Positions 7,377 through 14,414 of a stretch of DNA of 25,933 nucleotides are shown here, piece after piece. Both the position numbers and the translations under genes were made by a program. Under the pieces are notes generated by a model. That model was not told where the DNA came from and searched no databases. It worked only from the letters and a program-made list of their open reading frames with translations. The stretch is from contig JBPBQO010000113.1 in assembly GCA_050954785.1 (NCBI GenBank), forward strand, positions 1 to 25,933. Reading direction: 5' to 3'. Origin of the DNA: Lichenicola sp050954785 (GTDB taxonomy: Bacteria; Pseudomonadota; Alphaproteobacteria; Acetobacterales; Acetobacteraceae). How positions within the stretch are numbered: the first letter of the stretch is position 1; every line of letters starts with the position of its first letter.

Positions 7377-7880
7377 CTAGGCATTCATCTCGACGCCGTG
7401 TTCCTCGAGCAGGTCGAGAAACGGGGCGAGGGTCAGGGTGAACCGGGTGGCGGACACCAGCAGCTCGCCGATCAGCGCAGGGAGCGGCACCTGTTCCTCC
7501 GACTGGAACTGCAGCATGTGGTCCGGCAGCAATCGCACGCACCACCCTTGCGGCAGCAGGCCCGACAGTGCGCTGGTCAAGCGGAACGCGTCGGGCCGCT
7601 TGGCTGCCGCCACCGCGGTGCTAGGCACCCGCCCGACGCGCGCACTCATCCGGATGCGGCACGGCGAGGTGGCCGCACGGTTCCGGCCCGGGAACGGCCC
7701 CTTCCCCGACGGGTCCATACCCTGCACCGTCAACGCGATCGGCCTGCCACGCCACTGGAAGGCGAACCCGCCTTCCGTGCCGTCGCTTACTGAAACGCGT
7801 CCCAGATCGTCGACGCTGAACGACCCGAACGATACCTCCTCGTTGCCAACCATGTCCTGCATGCCCTTCCAGCCCGCCAT
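7377..7880 (-). CDS. Uncharacterised protein
   Basis: This is a protein of 167 aa that I do not recognise. It has an N-terminal beta-rich part (VSFGSFSVDDLGRVSV, FAFQWRGRPIALTVQG), a basic Arg/Ala middle, and a C-terminal part with LLPQGWCVRLLPDHMLQFQ then a helix FTLTLAPFLDLLEEHGVEM. No signal peptide or membrane helix is seen, so it is probably cytosolic. The mixed sheet-plus-terminal-helix pattern is reminiscent of small chaperone-like folds, but that is only an impression. Codon use fits the surroundings. It is divergent from psd with 47 bases between. ATGs at 7862 and 7853 are alternative starts. Confidence 0.7.
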   Translation of the reverse strand: MAGWKGMQDMVGNEEVSFGSFSVDDLGRVSVSDGTEGGFAFQWRGRPIALTVQGMDPSGKGPFPGRNRAATSPCRIRMSARVGRVPSTAVAAAKRPDAFRLTSALSGLLPQGWCVRLLPDHMLQFQSEEQVPLPALIGELLVSATRFTLTLAPFLDLLEEHGVEMNA

Positions 7881-7927
7881 GCGCGCAGCTTGACCGAACT
7901 TGGTGAACCATCCATGAACCGCGACCG

Positions 7928-8620
7928 ATGTCCTCCTTCACACACTCGCTCAAACTCGTGCTGGCCCCGCCGCATCCGGCAGGCCGTCCATTCCTGGTCG
8001 CCTCAGGTGTCGTAGCCGTACTCGGACTGGTGCTGGGGCTGGCTCTGCCCTCCACCACCGCCTGGGTGGTGGCGGTGCTGGCGTTCGTGTTCTTCCTGTT
8101 CTGCCTGTATTTCTTTCGCGACCCGGAGCGGCTGCCGTCGCTCCTGCCCGGCGCCGTGGTGGCACCCGCCGACGGCAAGGTCGTGCTGGTCGGCCAAGTG
8201 GCGCCGCCGGCCGAACTCGGTCTCGGCATCGAGCCACGCTGGCGCGTCGCGATTTTTCTTTCGGTGCTGGACGTGCACGTGAACCGGATGCCGGTTGCGG
8301 CCGAAGTCACCCGGATCGCCTACCATAAGGGCCAGTTCCTCAATGCCAGCGTCGACAAGGCCAGCGACCTGAACGAGCGCAACGCGCTGGCGCTTCGTCT
8401 TGCCGACGGCCGCACGATGGCGGTGGTCCAGATCGCCGGCCTGATCGCACGGCGCATCCTGTGCCATGCCAAGGAAGGCGCCTTCTTCACCATCGGCGAG
8501 CGGTTCGGGATCATCCGGTTCGGCAGCCGCACCGATCTCTATCTGCCGCACGGGGTCGAGCCGCTGGTCCGGGTCGGGCAGACGATGATCGGCGGCGAGA
8601 CTGTCCTTGCCCGTCTCTGA
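7928..8620 (+). CDS. psd: Phosphatidylserine decarboxylase
   Basis: This decarboxylates phosphatidylserine to phosphatidylethanolamine at the inner membrane. It is a short form of 230 aa. Two N-terminal hydrophobic segments (about 22-40 and 44-63) are followed by FFRDPERLP, APADGKV (Asp82), LDVHVNRMP (His117) and the autocleavage site RFGS with Ser200, which becomes the pyruvoyl group. The alpha chain would then be the last 31 residues. The GS processing motif and length fit the short proenzyme class of alphaproteobacteria and archaea rather than the long E. coli type. Its stop lies inside the start of pssA (14-base overlap), so the two enzymes of one pathway are made together. Confidence 0.96.
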   Translation: MSSFTHSLKLVLAPPHPAGRPFLVASGVVAVLGLVLGLALPSTTAWVVAVLAFVFFLFCLYFFRDPERLPSLLPGAVVAPADGKVVLVGQVAPPAELGLGIEPRWRVAIFLSVLDVHVNRMPVAAEVTRIAYHKGQFLNASVDKASDLNERNALALRLADGRTMAVVQIAGLIARRILCHAKEGAFFTIGERFGIIRFGSRTDLYLPHGVEPLVRVGQTMIGGETVLARL

Positions 8621-9539
8621 TCCATCCGACCTGTTCCCTGGCCGGGTAGCGGGCGTGCCGCCACGGCGGTTGCGCCGGCTGCGCCGCCTGGGCAGACGTG
8701 CGCGTCCCCGCTTCCGCGGCCAGTCCTTCAACCAGCTCATCCCGAACATCCTGACCCTGCTCGGCCTCTGCGCCGGCCTGACCGGCATGCACTCGGCACT
8801 CGATGGCCGTTTCGGCCAGGCTGCGGCGGCCCTGGTCATCGCTGGCTTCATAGACGGGCTGGACGGCCGCATCGCCCGCCTGCTGCGTGCCACCAGCCGG
8901 TTCGGAGCCGAGTTCGACAGCCTGTCGGACTTCCTGTGCTTCGGGATCGCACCGGCCTTCATCATGTATCTCTGGGCGCTGCAGGATGGCGGGCGCTACG
9001 CCTTCCTGCCCTGCATCATGTATGCGGTGTGCATGGCGCTGCGGCTGGCACGGTTCAACGCCGGCATCTCCGGACCGACCCAGCCACCGACCTACGCCGC
9101 CAACTTCTTCACCGGCGTTCCCGCACCGGCCGGTGCCGGCCTGGCCCTGTTTCCGCTGTTCATCGGCCTCGAGGCGCACAAGCTCGGCCTGCCGTGGCTC
9201 TATGTCCTGTCCCGCCACCCGCTGCTGGTTGCGCCGATCCTGATCGCGGTGGCCTTCCTCTCGGTCTCCACCCTGCCGTTGTGGAGCTTCAAGAACTTCA
9301 AGGTGCCGGCGCAGTTCGTGCTGCCGATGCTGCTCGGCACCGGTGCGTTCGCCGCCGTCCTGGTGGCCGATCCCTGGGCCGCGTTCGCCGCCGCCGGGCT
9401 GATCTATGTCGTGATGATCCCGTTCAGCCTCAGGAGCTATCGCCGCCTGCGCGCGGACGCGCTGGCGCTGCAGGAAGAAGTGCCTGAAGAGGCGGTGGAT
9501 CCGTCCGGTCCGGCACCGACGACAGGTCCGGTTTCGTAG
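8607..9539 (+). CDS. pssA: CDP-diacylglycerol--serine O-phosphatidyltransferase
   Basis: This makes phosphatidylserine from CDP-diacylglycerol and serine, supplying the psd substrate. It is an integral membrane protein of 310 aa. The CDP-alcohol phosphatidyltransferase signature is complete: Asp83-Gly-Leu-Asp86-Gly-Arg-Ile-Ala-Arg91, Gly100, Asp104 and Asp108. Several hydrophobic segments follow to about residue 285, after a very basic N-terminus (20-38). The start appears to be a TTG at 8607 overlapping the psd stop; a GTG at 8655 would give a shorter form without overlap. The 3' end overlaps the convergent NuoB-like gene by 110 bases, which is unusual. Confidence 0.94.
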   Translation: MPVSDPSDLFPGRVAGVPPRRLRRLRRLGRRARPRFRGQSFNQLIPNILTLLGLCAGLTGMHSALDGRFGQAAAALVIAGFIDGLDGRIARLLRATSRFGAEFDSLSDFLCFGIAPAFIMYLWALQDGGRYAFLPCIMYAVCMALRLARFNAGISGPTQPPTYAANFFTGVPAPAGAGLALFPLFIGLEAHKLGLPWLYVLSRHPLLVAPILIAVAFLSVSTLPLWSFKNFKVPAQFVLPMLLGTGAFAAVLVADPWAAFAAAGLIYVVMIPFSLRSYRRLRADALALQEEVPEEAVDPSGPAPTTGPVS

Positions 9540-9969
9540 CTGCCCCGGTGCGGCCGTCGAGTGCCGCCAACAGCATGCACAGGCCGTCCAGGATCGCGTC
9601 GGGCGATGGCGGGCAACCGGGAATCGCCAGTGCGACCGGCAGCCGGGCGCCGATCCCGCCCGACACCGCATAGCTGTCCCGGAACGGGCCGCCATCCATC
9701 GCGCAGGCCCCGACGGCGACCAGAAATTTCGGCTCGGCCATGGCGGTCCAGGCTGCATCCACCGCCTGAAGCAGGTTGCGCGTGACGGTGCCGCTGACCA
9801 GCAGCAGGTCGGCATGGCGCGGGCTGTCGACCATCATCAGACCTGCCTCGCGCAGGGCCCGTACGGCACCGCTCAAGGCCGCCACCTCCAGCGCGCAGCC
9901 GCCACAGCCGCCACCATCCAGATGCAGCACCGCCCGCATCGGGCTGACCCGGTCCGTTTGCCTGGTCAT
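9430..9969 (-). CDS. NuoB/HyfI-like iron-sulfur subunit of a hydrogenase-4-related complex
   Basis: This is a homologue of the 20-kDa subunit of complex I and of group 4 hydrogenases, 179 aa. It keeps four cysteines in the right places for an N2-type [4Fe-4S] cluster: Cys22 and Cys25 in GGGCGGCALE, Cys89 in VGACAMDGG and Cys119 in IPGCPPSPD. It is thus the only subunit in the cluster with clear redox-centre ligands. ATG at 9969 overlaps the TGA of the large-subunit gene (ATGA). The core fold ends near residue 142; the last 36 residues are Pro/Ala-rich and encoded antisense to the end of pssA. It is the last gene of the six-gene operon. Common automatic names would be NADH-quinone oxidoreductase subunit B or hydrogenase-4 component I. 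Confidence 0.9.
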   Translation of the reverse strand: MTRQTDRVSPMRAVLHLDGGGCGGCALEVAALSGAVRALREAGLMMVDSPRHADLLLVSGTVTRNLLQAVDAAWTAMAEPKFLVAVGACAMDGGPFRDSYAVSGGIGARLPVALAIPGCPPSPDAILDGLCMLLAALDGRTGAATKPDLSSVPDRTDPPPLQALLPAAPARPRAGGDSS

Positions 9970-11498
9970 AGATCCGCTCCGGATGCCGAGAGGCCGAGCG
10001 AGCGGCACATCAGCCGGAGCTCGTCGAGCTCGAGGCCGGGCGCCGCCTGTTCCAGCGCCAGCCACAGGGCCAGGCCGGGATCGTGAATGTGCAGTGCGGA
10101 AATCCGGCCGGACCCGATCCTGATCCAGTACCAGACCGGGCCATGCGCCGACTCCGCAACGCCGAATCCCTCCGATGCCGGCCCGAACAGATCCTGATCC
10201 GGCAATGCGTCGCGATGCACCGGACCGGCCGGATCGGCCAGCAGCAGGCGACGCACCAGCACAAGGCAGCGGGCGATCTCGTCGAGCCTGATCCGGCAGC
10301 GCGCCTGCGCATCGCCCGCCTGCAGAAGCGCTCCGGGCCCGGCCTCCAGATGAAGCGGCGGCAGCGCATGCACGTCGAGTGGCTGCGCGCATGCGCGACC
10401 GGCGGGACCTCCGACCATGCAGCGCGCGGCGAGCGATGCGCCGAGCCTGGCGCGACCGGATAGGGGGTTCGAGCTCCCCCCGAACGCCTGTACCAATCCG
10501 GGCAACGCAGCCTCCAGGCGATCCAGCATCGCCGGGAGGGACGCCAATCCGATCTCGATCGGGGCGCTTGCGAGACCACCGGGCACGATCGCCCCCATCA
10601 TCATGCGGTGGCCGAATGCGCCGGCGCAGCAATCCAGCACGGTCTGGCGCATCCAGGCCGCGGACGTGCCGGCCCGGTCCAGCCCGACCAGACGCGCAAC
10701 CTGGGCCAGGTGATGGAGATGCACCGCACATCGCTCGAGCTCGGCCATGACGACCCGCAACGCTTCCGCACGTGCGGTGATCCGCCATCCACCGGCGGCT
10801 TCCACGGCACGGGCGAATGCGGACTGGTGCGCGACCGTCGTCTCCGCATCGATGTGGGCAACCACGGACATTGCTTCGGCCGGCGTTCGGCCCCGCAGCA
10901 GCCGGACGATTCCGCGATGGGCGTAGCCGAGCCTGACTTCCAGGCGGGCGACCCGTTCCCCATTCAGGGTAAGCCGCAGATGCACCGGACCCGGGGCGAG
11001 CGACTGGACCGGGCCGAGCCCGAGCTGGAAGGCACCGGTGCTTTCATTCTCGGGCTCGACGGTGAATTCGGGGGATTCCGGTGGCCATACGGCTGGCCCT
11101 GGACGCGGCGACAGCGGCGCTGTCAGCCCCCAGTTGCCATGATCGAGCCATGGCCGCAGGTCGAGTGCGCCGATCGCCTCGCTACCCCACAGGTCGCGGA
11201 CCATGCGCTCGCACGGCGAGATCGCCGGACGTGCCGGCGACAAGGCCAGGTAGCGGCGCAGCTCGATCGGCACCGACGCAACCAGCGGGTCGCCCTCCGC
11301 ATCCAGGAACAGCGCGTGGATCGTGGTTTCGTCGGCCCAGAGAGTGATCAGCCGCAACGGATCGGTCGCCAGCCGCTCGGCCAGATCGGCCCAGGCCTCG
11401 GGTACCAGCAGGTAGCGCGGCCACGGCCTGGAAGGCACCAAAGTTCCGGCGCGGATCAGCTCGAACGCGGACGGCAGCGGGCGCGGCACCAGGTTCAT
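9966..11498 (-). CDS. HyfG/HycE-like (NuoC-NuoD fused) large subunit lacking Ni-Fe ligands
   Basis: This is a 510-aa homologue of the large subunit of group 4 hydrogenases. Residues 1-125 are NuoC-like (PCERMVRDLWG, DLRPWLDHGNW). Residues from about 155 are NuoD/HycE-like (LEVRLGYAHRGI at 186-197), and the end LRLMCRSLGLSASGADL matches the usual family C-terminus. The hydrogenase proximal motif, CGIC before a FAHS sequence, is here Asp217-AETTVAH, without cysteine. The C-terminal DPCxxC-type motif is reduced to HDPGLALW. A [NiFe] centre therefore cannot form as in hydrogenases. The GPVH motif histidine is also changed (GPVQ, 162-165). The ATG at 11498 overlaps the preceding stop (ATGA). It pairs with the NuoB-like gene downstream. 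The reaction catalysed is unknown; an Ehr-type role is the best family assignment. Confidence 0.9.
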   Translation of the reverse strand: MNLVPRPLPSAFELIRAGTLVPSRPWPRYLLVPEAWADLAERLATDPLRLITLWADETTIHALFLDAEGDPLVASVPIELRRYLALSPARPAISPCERMVRDLWGSEAIGALDLRPWLDHGNWGLTAPLSPRPGPAVWPPESPEFTVEPENESTGAFQLGLGPVQSLAPGPVHLRLTLNGERVARLEVRLGYAHRGIVRLLRGRTPAEAMSVVAHIDAETTVAHQSAFARAVEAAGGWRITARAEALRVVMAELERCAVHLHHLAQVARLVGLDRAGTSAAWMRQTVLDCCAGAFGHRMMMGAIVPGGLASAPIEIGLASLPAMLDRLEAALPGLVQAFGGSSNPLSGRARLGASLAARCMVGGPAGRACAQPLDVHALPPLHLEAGPGALLQAGDAQARCRIRLDEIARCLVLVRRLLLADPAGPVHRDALPDQDLFGPASEGFGVAESAHGPVWYWIRIGSGRISALHIHDPGLALWLALEQAAPGLELDELRLMCRSLGLSASGADL

Positions 11499-12898
11499 GG
11501 AACGGTGTCGCGAAGGGCCGGATTTCGTGCCGGCCAGGACGCGCCGCTGAAGGTTTCGGAGACGCCGAGCAGCCATCCCGACAATGAAGAGGGCATGGCC
11601 AGGCCGAGCGAGGCAAGCAGCGCCAGCGCGACGAACCCCGAGGCCAGGGGGGCGACCCTGGAAACACGCGAGCCAGACCGGTCGACATCCGGGGAATCAT
11701 GCCTTGCCCGGCGCAACGAGGACAGCAACCCGATGGCTGTCGCACACACTGCCGCCAGTACCGATACAGCCAGAATCGGCATATCCGCGAACAGTCGCAG
11801 CAGCAATACGAAGGCGGCGACGAACGGTCCGAACGGCGGCAGTCCGGCCAACGACAGCACCGCCAGCCGGCGCATCACTGAACCAGCGCCGGACATCGAC
11901 GGCAGGAGCGCCAGGGGCAACCCGAGCGACAGGAACGACAGGATCAACACGGAAGCAGCAACGCCTCCGGTGCCGCCCACCCCGATGCCGACCGCCGCCG
12001 CCCCGACCTGGACCATCGCGGCCAGGGCGACCCGCCCACCCAGCGTCCTGCGGCCCGGCATCAGGCAGACGGCGAGCAGCATCATCGACAGGCCGGATGC
12101 GACCTGCACCCCTATTTCGAGCCGAAGCAGAAGCGGATCGGACTCGGGCAACGCATGCAGGCGGAGCGCCACGGTCAGGGCCGGCAGCGCGAACAGGACC
12201 GGCAGCAACACAGGTCCGACCACAGGGTCGGCACGTGCAGGATCCGGAATTCGCGTTCCGGAAGCCGAAGCCGATCCGATCCAGGCCAGCAGCATCATCG
12301 GGAGCAGCAGGAGCAGCAGGCCGAACATTCGCAGGGCCGGATGCATCACCGACGGTCCCGCCGACAGCCTGCTCCATCCAGCCGGGGCACCAAGCCCGGC
12401 GGTGAACATGGCAATTCCTAGCCATGCGGTGAGCAGCGTTCCGGCCAGCATGGCGATATGGCCGGGGCGCTCCCGGTCCGACACCAGCATCGATGCTGCG
12501 CCCGCCATGATGACGAACCCGACGAGCATCAGGAACAGCGGGTCGGCACGAGTCGCGGTGATCGCGCCGGCGTTCAGGAGTTGCGCCGCGACCAGTTGGC
12601 GCCGCCATCCGTCGGTCGGTGCCGGCGGCACGCCAGCGACCAGCGACGCGGTCAGGAGCACGCCGGGGACGGAAAGTGGCAGTGCGAGTGCCACTGCAAG
12701 CCGGTCATGCACCCAGAGTCCGCCGGAGCCGGCATCGACCACCGAAAGAGCCTGCAATACCGACAGCAGCAGCGTGACGAGCGACCCCGCCAGGGCGACA
12801 ACGACGTAACCACGCGTACCGACTTTCCCCGGCAGCATCGCCAGCAACAGCGTGACAATCAGCGGCCAGACGATCGCAGGAGGAATTACACCGCTCAC
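11495..12898 (-). CDS. HyfF-like antiporter-type membrane subunit (diverged)
   Basis: This is an integral membrane protein of 467 aa, mostly hydrophobic with about a dozen helices, homologous to HyfF and the NuoL/M/N proton-channel subunits. The recognisable anchor is LSLAGLPPFGPFVAAFVLLLRLFAD in the C-terminal third, where the family has its PPFG motif. The helix-5 glutamate region (family pattern WELTTL) reads LVGFVIMAGAASMLV here, without Glu. The helix-7 lysine and the following WLPxAH loop are not recognisable. Proton translocation by the canonical route is therefore doubtful. The start is a GTG at 12898 whose GTGA overlaps the stop of the HyfE-like gene. The last bases overlap the large-subunit start. 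Confidence 0.85.
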   Translation of the reverse strand: MSGVIPPAIVWPLIVTLLLAMLPGKVGTRGYVVVALAGSLVTLLLSVLQALSVVDAGSGGLWVHDRLAVALALPLSVPGVLLTASLVAGVPPAPTDGWRRQLVAAQLLNAGAITATRADPLFLMLVGFVIMAGAASMLVSDRERPGHIAMLAGTLLTAWLGIAMFTAGLGAPAGWSRLSAGPSVMHPALRMFGLLLLLLPMMLLAWIGSASASGTRIPDPARADPVVGPVLLPVLFALPALTVALRLHALPESDPLLLRLEIGVQVASGLSMMLLAVCLMPGRRTLGGRVALAAMVQVGAAAVGIGVGGTGGVAASVLILSFLSLGLPLALLPSMSGAGSVMRRLAVLSLAGLPPFGPFVAAFVLLLRLFADMPILAVSVLAAVCATAIGLLSSLRRARHDSPDVDRSGSRVSRVAPLASGFVALALLASLGLAMPSSLSGWLLGVSETFSGASWPARNPALRDTVP

Positions 12899-13488
12899 GA
12901 CGGACCTCCAGTCTCGGCGCCATGAGTCGGCGCGACACGGTTCCAGGCCTGCGCCAGGCTCCAGAACAGACCTGCCTGCAACAGCAGGAGACAGGCCAGC
13001 GACGGCAGGGTCATGCCCGGAAGCTCGCAGGCGGCCATCATCAGCCCGTTGCCGGCAAGAAGCAGCGAGCCGAGGCGCGCAATGGCACGATCGGCCGCCA
13101 ATGCACCGAGCAGGCCGGTCAACAGGATCGCGGTCGACGCCGACAGCATGCCGCGTGGAAACGCCGGCAGCGCCGCATCCGGCAGCAGCCGGACTGACAG
13201 TCCGACCAGCACCAGTCCCGCGAGCAGCCAGGCCACGGTGCGCGGCTGGAAGCCTGGCGCATCGGGCTGGCCCCGCAACAGGCGCCAGGCCAGCCCGGCC
13301 TGGATCATCGCCGCCAGCATTCCGACGACAGCGAGCCCGGGTCGTGAACCGGACAGGGCTGCTTCCAGCAAGCAGGCTGCCAGCAGCAGGGCGTGCGCCG
13401 GCAATCGCGATCGCCACGCCAGGAGAGCGACCGGCCGCACGAACAGCAGCGACAGCACCAGCAGAGCATCCGGAAGCAGGAGGCTCAT
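12895..13488 (-). CDS. HyfE-like membrane subunit
   Basis: This is a small membrane protein of 197 aa with about six hydrophobic segments, positioned where hydrogenase-4 component E is found between the HyfC and HyfF types. HyfE carries a NuoK-like half. Here the C-terminal part (ILLTGLLGALAADRAIARLGSLLLAGNGLMMAACELPG) resembles the family pattern, including a Glu-containing helix. Identification rests on position, size and hydropathy more than on sharp motifs. ATG at 13488 overlaps the TGA of the HyfC-like gene (ATGA), and its own TGA lies in the GTGA of the next gene. Confidence 0.78.
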   Translation of the reverse strand: MSLLLPDALLVLSLLFVRPVALLAWRSRLPAHALLLAACLLEAALSGSRPGLAVVGMLAAMIQAGLAWRLLRGQPDAPGFQPRTVAWLLAGLVLVGLSVRLLPDAALPAFPRGMLSASTAILLTGLLGALAADRAIARLGSLLLAGNGLMMAACELPGMTLPSLACLLLLQAGLFWSLAQAWNRVAPTHGAETGGPS

Positions 13489-14414
13489 TCGCCGAAGCGC
13501 CCGACCAGCAACAGCAGGGGCGCCAGAAGCCCGAGCAGCGTGGCCATCCCGGCAAGGCTGCGCGCCTGCCTGCCACCCAACCCGCCGAAGCGGCGCAGTT
13601 GCCCGAGCACGAACCAACCGCCCCCGACCCTCAATATCCATCCAAGCAGCCCCAGCAGCCAATAGAGCGGGTTCGACTGGGCCACGGCGAGAGAGCTCGG
13701 CAGCAGCAAGGCGGTCACCAGATCGAGCCACACCAGGCGCTGCAGCGCATGCTGGAACCGGAACACGGCCAGGTCCGGCCCGGAGAGCTGTTCCGACAGG
13801 CCTGTCTCGTCGGCGCCGGCCGCGATCGCGGCAAGACCCAGGCTCGCCGCCGCCAGCAGCACGGCCGCATTCGGTCCAGCCCTCAGGCCTCCCAGAACGG
13901 CGTCCAGGCTGGTGCTGCCGGAGACCAGTGCAAAGGTGAACAGCGCCAGTCCACATGCCGGCACGATCATCAGCGACCGTACGGACACCGACACGGCGGC
14001 CAGCCCAGGCCCGGCAATGCCTGCATCGAACGCGGCCAGGAGCACGGCCACCCGCGCCAGCGCCAGCAGCGCCAGGATGGTCGGCAGGTCCGCGAATGGT
14101 GCGCTCAGCATGCCGGTGCAGAAGGAGGGCACCAGGATCGCGGCCATGATCGTTGCCGCCAACGCCACCATCGGCGCCAGGACCATCACCGGCGAACCAT
14201 TTGCCGCACGCACCGGTTCCTTGCGCATCAGGGCGGCCAGCGACCGGATCGGCGCCGACAACGACCCGAACAGCGAGGCGATGCTCCGGGGCATGGAGCT
14301 ACCGTCTCGTGCGCCCACGGACGCCGGTCCGGTCAGCGTCGCCACCACCAGCATCAGCGCCAGATGCAGCAGCAATGACGCGGTGCCGAGGATCAGGCCG
14401 AACGCCGAACTCAT
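13485..14414 (-). CDS. HyfC/HycD-like (NuoH family) membrane subunit
   Basis: This is a membrane protein of 309 aa homologous to NuoH/HycD, the subunit that connects the redox arm to the membrane arm. The PIRSLAALMRKE segment (about residues 54-65), followed by a hydrophobic helix, matches the HycD start of the first loop. LLALARVAVLLAAFDAG and LSGPDLAVFRFQHALQRLVWL match later family segments (EYSGxDLALIEW in relatives). The acidic HLELTMIHEAM loop of typical HycD is missing or shortened, and the Glu-Pro of the SREM region is replaced. ATG at 14414 overlaps the HyfB-like stop (ATGA); an ATG at 14429 is the alternative start. Confidence 0.84.
   Translation of the reverse strand: MSSAFGLILGTASLLLHLALMLVVATLTGPASVGARDGSSMPRSIASLFGSLSAPIRSLAALMRKEPVRAANGSPVMVLAPMVALAATIMAAILVPSFCTGMLSAPFADLPTILALLALARVAVLLAAFDAGIAGPGLAAVSVSVRSLMIVPACGLALFTFALVSGSTSLDAVLGGLRAGPNAAVLLAAASLGLAAIAAGADETGLSEQLSGPDLAVFRFQHALQRLVWLDLVTALLLPSSLAVAQSNPLYWLLGLLGWILRVGGGWFVLGQLRRFGGLGGRQARSLAGMATLLGLLAPLLLLVGRFGE

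Noticed and set aside
10608..12809. Plus-strand open frame of over 700 codons opposite the HyfG-like and HyfF-like genes
   Set aside because: It is antisense to conserved subunits, of low-complexity composition and without a recognisable domain.
11495..13576. A single 693-residue HyfF-like protein starting far upstream
   Set aside because: The upstream part is an alternative frame of the HyfE-like gene and is not hydrophobic in the family pattern. The GTG at 12898 in a GTGA overlap fits the other junctions.
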